Part shown: one piece after another, positions 34,089 to 42,141 of the stretch
How the letters are laid out: the number at the start of each line of letters is the position of its first letter
Numbering within the stretch: position 1 is the first letter of the stretch
Assembly: GCA_020635535.1 (NCBI GenBank)
Contig: JACJZP010000011.1
Coordinates: forward strand, 39,663-103,662
Source of the DNA: Flavobacteriales bacterium
GTDB taxonomy: Bacteria > Bacteroidota > Bacteroidia > UBA10329
Reading direction: 5' to 3'
DNA: 64,000 bases
Notes under the pieces: model-generated
Told to the model about the DNA's origin: nothing
The model's input: the letters and a program-made list of their open reading frames with translations, nothing else
Databases searched by the model: none
Program-made: the position numbers and the translations under genes

Positions 34089-35716
34089 GGGCGTCCATAA
34101 CGTTCTTAATCTCTCTCTTTACTTTGGGCGCAATTGCGCAGGCGCCATTCAACTACCCTGACAATCTTCGCTGGTCCACCGAGGCTGATATCGGTATCTA
34201 TCCTTGCATGGACACCATGAAGGTTTACGGATTCAAGCACGTGGCAGACATTAGCCTTATTCTTCCTTCCTGGCGCCCAGTGGTCAATCATGACACAGTG
34301 GTGGTTTTAGAAGGACAGGTAATGCCAATTGAAGGACATGAGGGCTATAAGTTCGGTGTGCCACACGTTAGTTTCGAAGATCTTCCGCTTTACCACTACA
34401 CCCACGATTTTTCCTTCAATGTTTTTCCTGACGAAGGCTATAGGAACCTATTCTCAAGGTATATCGAAATCAAGAAGGACAGCGCTGGGCGCGAGATAAG
34501 AGACACCGTGGTACGTGGATGGGTACACTGCGAATGGGAAAGTGGTTTGGCAGCAGGAAATCACGGTAACAAATACGCCAAAATCTGTAGAAAAGGTGGC
34601 AGCGCTGGCTTTTCCACGGTTGGGCATGAACGGTATGATGTGATCTGGAACTGGCCAACGGCTGGTGACTGGGTTCATCTTGAAGGTCTTTGGATCTGGG
34701 ATCGCGGCCATCCGCCTGCCCGCACAGAGGTGCATCCAATACGCTTCTTGGCAACAAGAAGAAACCTACCAGACAAAATTCTTTCCGAAAAAGGAGACAG
34801 CGTTTTTGCAACCCGAATTGACATCTACGCCAACGGTGATGGTAGTGCATTCTACAATAATCAGGACAGCACCAATTGGGTGCATCCTGTACGAATGAGC
34901 TCCAAGGATTACAACTTCAAGGTGTTGCACACATTACCGAAGCCATCACCAACTGCAGAACTGAAATATGTGCTGATCGACCAAAAAGGAAATTCGCATA
35001 CAGCAACCATCGATGTTGATTGTTTCAGTGCTACTGACTCTTCTGGAGCATCAATCCACATTCCGTGGAAAACCGCTGGCATTGCCGACACATCAACCCT
35101 TTGTAAAACCCTATATCTCTATTGGAACGAAGGAAATGGTGTGCCGAATGATTACCGTATCCACAGCTACTCGGTGAACTTAGAGAAACTACGCATCAGG
35201 CGGCTTTCAGAGATCTTTTTTCTTACTCCTGCGGAACTGCGAATGTTTGCAGACGTAGGCGGACAATACATCTTCCTCAATGAATTCGTTTCCAAGAGCA
35301 AGGACATCCTAAGAGCGGGTCTTGGTAGAACCATCAAGCGCAACTGGAAAATCAATCATTCATTCACGGTCCACATTCCAGAAGACCGGAAATTCAGAAT
35401 CTATGTTGGCGGCTGGGAGGCCGATGGGGTTGATAAGGTAATGGGATATATTGTGAATCAGGAATCAGATTGCACTACCGAAGTGAAAGACAGGATCAAT
35501 GATCTTATGCTAGACCCTACTCCCGTTGGTTATGGTGGCTGTGAAGACGACAATATGGGTGAGTCAATAATCTATCATTCGCCTTTGGAATTGGAGTCAA
35601 GTTCTCACTTCATCATTTCCAGTGATGGGAAACCCTACAAGGAGAACTGTCCGTTAGGGCATCGCACACCTGTTGACTTCCACAGGCTTCATTACAGTAT
35701 AAACAGGCTGCCATGA
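34085..35716 (+). CDS. secreted protein of unknown function
   Basis: 543 residues with signal peptide (to AIAQA). A recurrent feature is conserved Trp/His/Gly segments: HCEWESGLAAGNHGNKYAK and LWIWDRGHPPARTEVHP, which suggest a metal-binding or enzymatic core. I recall a similar WDRGHPPARTE motif in uncharacterised bacterial secreted proteins but cannot name the family. Beta-rich throughout. Coupled by ATGA both to asd upstream and to the small membrane protein downstream. Confidence 0.7.
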   Translation: MRASITFLISLFTLGAIAQAPFNYPDNLRWSTEADIGIYPCMDTMKVYGFKHVADISLILPSWRPVVNHDTVVVLEGQVMPIEGHEGYKFGVPHVSFEDLPLYHYTHDFSFNVFPDEGYRNLFSRYIEIKKDSAGREIRDTVVRGWVHCEWESGLAAGNHGNKYAKICRKGGSAGFSTVGHERYDVIWNWPTAGDWVHLEGLWIWDRGHPPARTEVHPIRFLATRRNLPDKILSEKGDSVFATRIDIYANGDGSAFYNNQDSTNWVHPVRMSSKDYNFKVLHTLPKPSPTAELKYVLIDQKGNSHTATIDVDCFSATDSSGASIHIPWKTAGIADTSTLCKTLYLYWNEGNGVPNDYRIHSYSVNLEKLRIRRLSEIFFLTPAELRMFADVGGQYIFLNEFVSKSKDILRAGLGRTIKRNWKINHSFTVHIPEDRKFRIYVGGWEADGVDKVMGYIVNQESDCTTEVKDRINDLMLDPTPVGYGGCEDDNMGESIIYHSPLELESSSHFIISSDGKPYKENCPLGHRTPVDFHRLHYSINRLP

Positions 35717-35907
35717 ACATTGGTGCAGGACATTGGATATTTGCCGGATTATTCGCCTTGGTCTTCATTGGTGCAATGGTGTTTGCATATCGCAGCGACC
35801 GCCAAAGATCACCCCAATATTTTACTGGTTCAAATCGTTTTCTACTAGGTGTAATTCTAATAGTTATGCTTTTAGTGGTTTTAAAGATTCTCTACAGATT
35901 CAGTTGA
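35713..35907 (+). CDS. small two-helix membrane protein
   Basis: 64 residues with two membrane helices (about 8-24 and 43-60) joined by a basic loop, AYRSDRQRSPQYF. Its ATG overlaps the TGA of the gene before it. A conserved-looking short protein; function unknown. Confidence 0.68.
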   Translation: MNIGAGHWIFAGLFALVFIGAMVFAYRSDRQRSPQYFTGSNRFLLGVILIVMLLVVLKILYRFS

Positions 35908-35998
35908 AAATCTGTTGAAAGCCGTGTGCAAAACTTTGTTGTGTGATCCACTGAAAGCTGCCGCCTATCGCCTAACATTGAGTTGCAAAACGACCCCT

Positions 35999-36076
35999 AT
36001 GTTACTTACCGCGATTTTGTTTGCTGGCGTGCTTGCTTCGTACATCTACTTCCTTTTACTGGAAGAGGTTGCTTAG
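35999..36076 (+). CDS. possible 25-residue single-helix membrane peptide
   Basis: ATG at 35999 followed by 25 codons (MLLTAILFAGVLASYIYFLL, then LEEVA) and TAG at 36074-36076, which abuts the stop codon of the convergent lspA (36077). It codes for one uninterrupted hydrophobic helix. A weak -7-like TAACATTG is at 35973-35980. It may be a small regulatory membrane protein, or chance. It is too short to prove from sequence alone. Confidence 0.35.
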   Translation: MLLTAILFAGVLASYIYFLLLEEVA

Positions 36077-36670
36077 TTAGCCTTCCTTGATAAACTGTTT
36101 TTGAAACAGGATGATCAGCGCCATACCAACGGTAATGGCGGCATCTGCTATATTGAATATGGCGTTAAAGAACAGGAAACGGTCGCCCCCGACTTTCGGA
36201 ACCCAATCTGGGAAAGTTCCTTCGAATAAAGGGAAATAGAACATGTCTACCACTCTACCATGCAGTAGACTGGCGTAACCGCCTTCTTGAGGAAGAACGC
36301 TTGCCACATGCCCGTAGCTGTCTGAAAATAAGATGCCGTAGAAAGTGCTGTCTATAATGTTTCCCAAAGCTCCGGCAAATACCAACGATAAGGAAACAAT
36401 TACCATGGATCTGGCACCCCTCGCAGCAACAGTCCAAAGATAATATCCAATGGCCGCTACCGCTAAGATCCGAAACAGACTCAATGCCAGCTTTCCCCAT
36501 TCACCACCGAAACTCATCCCAAAAGCCATTCCCACGTTCTCTGTGAAATGGATAATGAACCAATCTGTAATGACATGTTCTTGACCGAGGATCATGGTGG
36601 TCTTGATCCAGATCTTCAGTGCCTGATCAGCAACAAGAACAGACAGTATGATGGCCAGTGCTTTTCTCAA
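36077..36670 (-). CDS. lspA: lipoprotein signal peptidase II
   Basis: 197 residues, inner-membrane aspartyl protease that cuts the signal peptide from prolipoproteins at the lipobox. The catalytic aspartates lie in GNIIDSTFYG and FNIADAAITVG; helices surround them. At 197 residues it carries an extra loop (SDSYGHVASVLPQEGG region) before the second Asp, common in Bacteroidota LspA. Its many lipoprotein substrates in this window include those at 273, 17338, 19860, 25034 and 26244. Confidence 0.92.
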   Translation of the reverse strand: MRKALAIILSVLVADQALKIWIKTTMILGQEHVITDWFIIHFTENVGMAFGMSFGGEWGKLALSLFRILAVAAIGYYLWTVAARGARSMVIVSLSLVFAGALGNIIDSTFYGILFSDSYGHVASVLPQEGGYASLLHGRVVDMFYFPLFEGTFPDWVPKVGGDRFLFFNAIFNIADAAITVGMALIILFQKQFIKEG

Positions 36671-36680
36671 GTCGGTAAAC

Positions 36681-36706
36681 TAAAAGAGGTCTGAATCAGA
36701 CCTCCT
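36681..36706 (-). terminator. intrinsic terminator after the dksA-like gene
   Basis: On the minus strand, GAGGTCTG-ATT-CAGACCTC (36704-36686) followed by TTTTA. Perfect 8-bp stem with a T-tract, placed 18 bp after the DksA-like stop and just before lspA. It should end transcription of the ileS/DksA-like unit; lspA then needs its own promoter. Confidence 0.75.
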
Positions 36707-36722
36707 TAAAACCCTTTGTTGG

Positions 36723-37100
36723 TTATCCTTGAGCGTTCTTGGCCTCTATACTCAACGTAGCGTGCGGAACAATTCGAAGTCTCTCCTTGGAAATCAGTTT
36801 CCCTGTTGCTCGGCAAATGCCATAGGTTCCATTTGAAATTCTAATCAGGGCATTCTCCAAACTCTGGATGAATTTCTGCTGACGAGCTGCCAATTGATTG
36901 ATCTCTTCGCGTGAAAGCACTTCTGAACCTTCATCCAACAACTTGAATGTGGGTGATGTGTCGTCTGTCCCGTGATCATCCTTGTGAGAAAGTTGATCGA
37001 CCAAAAGCTGAAGGTCTTCTTTTGCCTTCTCCAACTTTTCGTTGATGATTCCTCTGAATTCTTCCAACTCCTCTTGCGAGTATCTGGTCTTCTCTGCCAT
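36723..37100 (-). CDS. DksA/TraR-family protein with incomplete zinc motif
   Basis: 125 residues: coiled coil (about 5-80), then the short zinc-finger-like tail. A canonical DksA has four Cys; here only one Cys is present (GICRATGKLI), the rest being changed, while the flanking ERLRIVPHATLSIEAKN is kept as in Bacteroidota members. It should bind RNA polymerase in the secondary channel like DksA, probably without zinc. It follows ileS by 11 bp on the minus strand, so the two share a transcript. Confidence 0.85.
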   Translation of the reverse strand: MAEKTRYSQEELEEFRGIINEKLEKAKEDLQLLVDQLSHKDDHGTDDTSPTFKLLDEGSEVLSREEINQLAARQQKFIQSLENALIRISNGTYGICRATGKLISKERLRIVPHATLSIEAKNAQG

Positions 37101-37111
37101 CTGTTCTGATT

Positions 37112-40100
37112 TTAATTCAATGTAGTGATATTAATTCTGGTTGATAGGTCACCGACCAGGTCAACCGTAACTGCTTCGGGCGAATTGACCTCAGAGACAA
37201 GCTCCAGGTTCTCCGCCAGCGTTTCCGCGCAAATATATTTAAGATTGCTTGTCACAGCATCCTTAACCGGCTGTGCGTCCAAAATGGTCAAATTGATGCG
37301 GTCTGTGACCTCCAAACCCTTGTCCTTCCGCAGGTTCTGAATTCGATTCACCAGTTCTCTGGCCAAACCTTCCTGTTCCAATTCAGGTGTGATGGTCAGA
37401 TCCAACGCAACCGTGATTCCTCCTTCGGAAGCTACAGCCCAACCTGGAATATCCTTTGAGATGATCTCCACGTCTTCCAACGTCAGATCAATCGCACTTC
37501 CTTCCACGTTGATATTGAAAGTCCCTGATGACTCCAAACTCGAAATGTCATCTTGGCTCATCTTTCCGACCTCTGCTGCAATCTGCTTCATTTGCTTGCC
37601 ATACTTTGGACCAAGCGTTTTGAAATTCGGCTTGATGGTCTTCTCAATCACGCCTGCCGTTTCGGTGAGGTATTCGAGCTCCTTCACATTTACTTCGGAA
37701 AGAATGAGGTCTTCCACCGCTTTGATCTGCCGCGAGAACTTCTCGTTCAACACAGGAATCATTGCCTTGGCCAATGGTTGACGCACGCGGTGCTTCTCCT
37801 TCTTGCGGATGCTAAGAATCAACGAGGTCACCCGTTGGGCAATCTCCATTCGCTCTTCCAGATCGATGTCGATTGCCGACTTATCCGCAACAGGCATCTC
37901 GGCCAAGTGTGCCGATTCAGAACCATCTTTTCCTGTCACCGCATTGAGATCGGAGAACAAGCGCTCCGCGTAGAACGGTGCAATCGGGCTCATCAGTTTC
38001 GCGATGACATCCAAACAGGTGTACAACGTTTGGTAGGCAGATGATTTGTCCTTTGATGGCTCGCCTTTCCAGAATCTTCTGCGACACAGGCGTACGTACC
38101 AGTTACTAAGGTTTTCATTCACAAACTCCTGAATAGCGCGGCCAGCCTTTTTCGGCTCGAAAGCCATATAATGTTCATCGACCTCCGCAATCAGTGAGTT
38201 GAGTTTCGACATGATCCAGCGGTCTATTTCAGGTCGTTCAGAAACGGGAACTTCCGCCTCGCTGAAATCATAGCCGTCAATGTTCGCATAAAGAGCATAG
38301 AAACCGTATGTGTTGTAAAGCGTTCCGAAGAACTTGCGCTGTACCTCTGCGATTCCTTCAATATCGAACTTCAGGTTGTCCCAAGGCTCTGCGTTGGTGA
38401 TCATGTACCAGCGCGTAGCATCCGGGCCATATTGCTTCAATGTCTCAAACGGATCGACCGCATTGCCTAATCGCTTGGACATTTTCTGTCCGTTCTTATC
38501 GAGCACAAGGCCGTTGGAAACCACGTTCTTGTATGCCACCGAATCAAAACACATGGTTCCAATAGCATGCAGTGTAAAGAACCAACCACGCGTTTGGTCT
38601 ACTCCTTCGGCAATGAAATCGGCTGGATAATAGCTACGGCCATCAATCAACTCCTTATTCTCAAACGGATAATGCAACTGTGCATAGGGCATGGCCCCAG
38701 AATCGAACCACACATCGATGAGGTCCATTTCGCGGCTCATCGGCTTGCCTGAATCAGAAACCAGCACAATATCATCCATGTATGGACGGTGCAGGTCGAA
38801 TGTCTTGTAATTGGCTTCGTCCATATTGCCGACTGCAAAATCAGCCAACGGATTTGAAGCCATCACACCAGCAGTAACTGCTTTCTCGCATTCGGCTTTC
38901 AGCTCTTCGACCGAACCGATGCACTTGCGCTCGGCCTTATCTTCTGTTGACCAGATTGGCAATGGAATTCCCCAAAACCGGCTTCGTGAAAGGTTCCAAT
39001 CCTGTAGGTTTTCCAACCAGTTTCCGAAACGACCTGTTCCTGTGCTTTCGGGCTTCCAGTTGATGGTCTTGTTAAGCGCTATCAACTTGTCCTTGGCGGC
39101 TGTGGTCTTGATGAACCACGAATCCAACGGATAGTATAACACGGGCTTGTCAGTTCTCCAGCAATGTGGGTAGCTGTGAACATATTTCTCCACACGGAAA
39201 GCTTTGTTCTCCTCCTTCAGTTTGATGGCAATGCGCTCATCTACCGACAGGTAATTATCGCGGCCTTGCTTCTTCGCTTCAGCCTCAATTTCCTCATCGG
39301 TGTAATACTCGGCTTTCACGTATTCGCCAGCAAAATCGGTCACTTCTGGACGGAAACGCCCTTGCAGGTCCACCAGCGGAACCATGTTTCCTTGACCGTC
39401 ATCCACCAGCATGGCGCCAACGCCTGCGGCTTTCGCTACACGGGCATCATCCGCACCGAATGTAGGCGCGATGTGTACGATTCCCGTACCATCTTCAGTC
39501 GAAACGAAGTCTCCCGCAATTACTCGGAAGCCTTCTCCATCAGGTTGGGCGTAAGGAAGTAACTGTTCGTAAACCGTTCCAACCAGTTCCGAACCTTTGA
39601 ACTCTTCTATGATCTGATACGGAATCTTCTTGTCGCCTTCTTGATAATCCTCCAAAGACAGTCCAGCATTCTCTGCCTTGAACCACTTTCCGACAAGATC
39701 CTTCGCGAGCACCACCACAACTGGAGCGGAAGTGTACTGATTGAAGGTTTTCACCGCCACATAGTCGATGTTCTCGCCAACGGCCAAAGCCGTGTTCGAT
39801 GGAAGCGTCCAAGGCGTGGTCGTCCAAGCGAGGATGAAGACCTCCCCGAACTTCTGTAGCTGCGAGACAAGGTCGACCTCCCCCGACCCCTCCTTTCCAG
39901 GAGGGGAGCTTAGGGCGCGGAACTGCGCCACCACCGTGGTGTCCTTCACATCACGGTAGGTTCCCGGTTGGTTCAATTCATGTGAACTCAACCCCGTCCC
40001 CGCCTTTGGCGAATACGGCTGAATGGTGTAGCCCTTGTAAAGCAAACCCTTGTCATACAGGTTCTTCAGCAGCCACCAAACGCTCTCAATGTACTTGTTG

Positions 40101-40561
40101 TCGTAGGTCACATACGGGTCGTCCATATCCACCCAGTACCCGATCTTGCGGGTCAGGTCGTTCCAAACGTCCGTGTATTTCATTACCGCCTTGCGGCACG
40201 CCTCGTTGTATTCGGCAATGGTGATGGTCTTACCGATGTCCTCTTTGGTAATGCCAAGCTCCTTCTCCACGCCCAACTCTACGGGCAATCCGTGGGTGTC
40301 CCAACCTGCTTTGCGCTTCACTTGGTAGCCCTTCAGCGTGCGGTAACGGCAGAAAATATCCTTGATGGTACGCGCCATTACGTGGTGAATGCCAGGCATG
40401 CCGTTGGCCGATGGCGGGCCTTCGTAAAACACGAACGGCTCGTTGCCTTCACGCATCTCAATACTCTTCCTAAATATGTCGTTCTGCTCCCAGAACGCAA
40501 GCACCTCGTCCGCCACCTCGGGCAGGTTCAATTGCTTGTATTCCGTGTACTTCTTGGCCAT
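37112..40561 (-). CDS. ileS: isoleucyl-tRNA synthetase (long, eukaryote-like type)
   Basis: 1149 residues, class I synthetase charging tRNA-Ile. HIGH-equivalent is PSANGMPGIHH, KMSKS-equivalent is DKNGQKMSKRLGN, followed by a large editing (CP1) domain and C-terminal anticodon-binding region. Length and GIHH motif point to the IleS2 type. In the editing-domain entry loop, residues about 219-232 (SSPPGKEGSGEVDLV) are encoded by a palindromic repeat (39887-39906), an in-frame insertion between AQFRAL and VSQLQKFGE-VFILAWTTTPW. Start ATG 40561, not the TTG four codons before. Confidence 0.94.
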   Translation of the reverse strand: MAKKYTEYKQLNLPEVADEVLAFWEQNDIFRKSIEMREGNEPFVFYEGPPSANGMPGIHHVMARTIKDIFCRYRTLKGYQVKRKAGWDTHGLPVELGVEKELGITKEDIGKTITIAEYNEACRKAVMKYTDVWNDLTRKIGYWVDMDDPYVTYDNKYIESVWWLLKNLYDKGLLYKGYTIQPYSPKAGTGLSSHELNQPGTYRDVKDTTVVAQFRALSSPPGKEGSGEVDLVSQLQKFGEVFILAWTTTPWTLPSNTALAVGENIDYVAVKTFNQYTSAPVVVVLAKDLVGKWFKAENAGLSLEDYQEGDKKIPYQIIEEFKGSELVGTVYEQLLPYAQPDGEGFRVIAGDFVSTEDGTGIVHIAPTFGADDARVAKAAGVGAMLVDDGQGNMVPLVDLQGRFRPEVTDFAGEYVKAEYYTDEEIEAEAKKQGRDNYLSVDERIAIKLKEENKAFRVEKYVHSYPHCWRTDKPVLYYPLDSWFIKTTAAKDKLIALNKTINWKPESTGTGRFGNWLENLQDWNLSRSRFWGIPLPIWSTEDKAERKCIGSVEELKAECEKAVTAGVMASNPLADFAVGNMDEANYKTFDLHRPYMDDIVLVSDSGKPMSREMDLIDVWFDSGAMPYAQLHYPFENKELIDGRSYYPADFIAEGVDQTRGWFFTLHAIGTMCFDSVAYKNVVSNGLVLDKNGQKMSKRLGNAVDPFETLKQYGPDATRWYMITNAEPWDNLKFDIEGIAEVQRKFFGTLYNTYGFYALYANIDGYDFSEAEVPVSERPEIDRWIMSKLNSLIAEVDEHYMAFEPKKAGRAIQEFVNENLSNWYVRLCRRRFWKGEPSKDKSSAYQTLYTCLDVIAKLMSPIAPFYAERLFSDLNAVTGKDGSESAHLAEMPVADKSAIDIDLEERMEIAQRVTSLILSIRKKEKHRVRQPLAKAMIPVLNEKFSRQIKAVEDLILSEVNVKELEYLTETAGVIEKTIKPNFKTLGPKYGKQMKQIAAEVGKMSQDDISSLESSGTFNINVEGSAIDLTLEDVEIISKDIPGWAVASEGGITVALDLTITPELEQEGLARELVNRIQNLRKDKGLEVTDRINLTILDAQPVKDAVTSNLKYICAETLAENLELVSEVNSPEAVTVDLVGDLSTRINITTLN
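39874..39914. repeat. REP-like palindrome inside ileS
   Basis: CCCCTCCT (39887-39894), TTCC loop, AGGAGGGG (39899-39906), flanked by CTCCCCCGA and GCTTAGGG. This is the pattern of intergenic C-rich palindromes in Bacteroidota, and resembles the elements at 55110-55188 and 63403-63425. Here it lies in frame in ileS and adds no stop codon. Confidence 0.7.
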
Positions 40562-40660
40562 CGTTTTTTCCAAAAGGAGCGCGAAGATACAAAAGCCTCC
40601 CTGTTAGCGAACCCCGAAGCGGCTGCATTACAATTGTTTAAGATTCCTAAACCAATAACC

Positions 40661-41392
40661 TTAGGGTTCGGATATCCTCTCCTTCGATTCCGTGTTAATA
40701 ACAAACGAAACCCCGATCAAAGGCGAGACCGGAAAAACTTTAGCAATATGCTCCGCATCCAATATTCTACGAAAGCCGATTTGGTATGCGCATCCCGCAA
40801 GGAGCTGTATATCCAAAACTCCAGGCAAAACAAACCTATAACCCATACTCAGGTTTCCTACGAGCATTTCTTTTAGCCTACCGCTAAATTGCGGGTAGCC
40901 ATCCACAGTAATTGTAGGGCCTTGTTCCTCATATACGGTTCTGCTGTACATGGTGAGGAGTTTTACCGACCAGCTATACTTTTGCCTTTTAAGGAAGTAC
41001 CACTCTCCTTGAGCCCCTATGTTCAGATTAAGCGTCTGAGCCTTTAAATAGTAGGAGACGTGCTCGATGCCTGAAGTGGTTGTCCGAACGCCCTCATCAA
41101 AAGGCGTTCTTCGAACAGAATATGACAACCCTACTATAGGATCAATGAAGGCGGATGGTGCGACCTTAAAGTCAAAAGACGTCAGAAACATGTACTCTGG
41201 CGACACGAACAGCTTATACTCAGATGGTCTATGAAGTGTATTTGAGTGGTAAAATGACAGATTGGTTGAAAACGATAGCTCAATCTGTGTCATCACCTTT
41301 GACACATCTAAATAATCTTTGCTTTGAGAAAATAAAAGCAACGGAACACAAAGGTTGCTCAGAAGCAATATGATCAACTTCCTCAAAAGCAC
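40661..41392 (-). CDS. outer-membrane beta-barrel protein of unknown function
   Basis: 243 residues with a signal peptide (to FSQ). The mature chain is alternating hydrophobic strands ending in a membrane-exposed aromatic-type strand (IGVSFVINTES), suggesting an 8-10-strand barrel; no plug. No family identified. The A+T content appears higher than in the flanking genes, a hint of later acquisition. Confidence 0.65.
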   Translation of the reverse strand: MLLRKLIILLLSNLCVPLLLFSQSKDYLDVSKVMTQIELSFSTNLSFYHSNTLHRPSEYKLFVSPEYMFLTSFDFKVAPSAFIDPIVGLSYSVRRTPFDEGVRTTTSGIEHVSYYLKAQTLNLNIGAQGEWYFLKRQKYSWSVKLLTMYSRTVYEEQGPTITVDGYPQFSGRLKEMLVGNLSMGYRFVLPGVLDIQLLAGCAYQIGFRRILDAEHIAKVFPVSPLIGVSFVINTESKERISEP

Positions 41393-41612
41393 AATAATCT
41401 TCTTCGTGGAATGTGCATGTCAATCTCAGAACAATTGTCGTTGAGTCAATACCGGAACGAAAGTTAGGCTTTTTAACCGTTCACTCTGTTGAGGGCGGGC
41501 CGTGCAAGTAAAGACTTCTCGATACGGTTTTCCTGCGTCAAAACCGAGTAGAAGTAAAGATTGTGGTATCACGTTTCCATGCCTCATTATAGAGGCGCGA
41601 TGAACCGCGTCT
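41393..41612. other. gap between barrel protein and RidA, no gene found
   Basis: About 220 bp with no convincing gene; a 66-codon open frame here (41426-41626) has no signal, motif or codon bias. It contains the palindrome at 41591-41614. Confidence 0.55.
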
Positions 41613-41614
41613 CT
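41591..41614. repeat. REP-like palindrome overlapping the RidA stop
   Basis: AGAGGCGCG (41591-41599), ATGAAC, CGCGTCTCT (41606-41614), one mismatch in the stem. A widespread type of 24-30 bp palindrome. The RidA stop codon (TAG, minus strand, 41615-41613) falls on its outer arm. Confidence 0.7.
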
Positions 41615-42029
41615 ACACGGTCGCAATCACCTTCAACTCAATCGCAATAGGAGTCGGCAGACAATTGATTTCCACCGTAGTGCGGCAAGGCAGATTATCC
41701 TTGAAATACTCAGCATACACGCGGTTGTAAGTCTTGAAATCGTCCTTCATGTTGGTAAGGAAAACGGTCACGTCCACAATCTTGTCCCAGCTTGAACCAG
41801 AGTCCTCCAGAATCATCCTCACATTATTGAACACCGAGTGGCATTGCTTCTCAATATCATACGAAACGATGTTGCCGTCATCATCCAACTCTACTCCCGG
41901 AATCTTCTTGGTTCCGCGTTCACGCGGGCCAACTCCAGAAAGGAATAGCAGGTTTCCTACTTGCCTTGCGTGTGGGTACAAACCAACAGGTTCTGGGGCA
42001 CGGTTCGAATCGAATTTGGGAGCGCTCAT
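41613..42029 (-). CDS. RidA-family deaminase (2-aminomuconate deaminase-like)
   Basis: 138 residues, RidA/YjgF fold. The catalytic Arg lies in LPCRTTVEI, and the N-terminus EPVGLYPHARQVGNLLFLSGVGPRERGTKKIPG is the pattern of 2-aminomuconate deaminases in the kynurenine/aminophenol route. Whether it acts there or as a generic imine deaminase cannot be decided, as no other such genes are near. Start ATG 42029; the TTG three codons earlier is not needed. Confidence 0.85.
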   Translation of the reverse strand: MSAPKFDSNRAPEPVGLYPHARQVGNLLFLSGVGPRERGTKKIPGVELDDDGNIVSYDIEKQCHSVFNNVRMILEDSGSSWDKIVDVTVFLTNMKDDFKTYNRVYAEYFKDNLPCRTTVEINCLPTPIAIELKVIATV

Positions 42030-42045
42030 TTCTTTCAATTTGCGT

Positions 42046-42053
42046 CAAATATA
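42046..42053 (-). promoter_or_regulatory. -7 box TATATTTG upstream of RidA
   Basis: Exact TAnnTTTG on the minus strand, 16 nt before ATG 42029. Confidence 0.45.
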
Positions 42054-42092
42054 ACCACCCCTGCCAACCTAATTGAAACCTGAACTGTTCCG

Positions 42093-42120
42093 TTTGAGGG
42101 CAGCAAAAATGATACATTTG
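42093..42120 (+). promoter_or_regulatory. promoter TTTG-N16-TACATTTG upstream of threonine dehydrogenase
   Basis: TTTG 42093-42096 and TACATTTG 42113-42120, 21 bp before ATG 42142. Divergent from the RidA promoter box. Confidence 0.55.
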
Positions 42121-42141
42121 CCCACGTACATTATTCGGTAA

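Noticed and set aside
41426..41626. 66-codon minus-strand open frame between the barrel protein and RidA
   Set aside because: No signal, motif or codon bias; part of it is the palindromic repeat.
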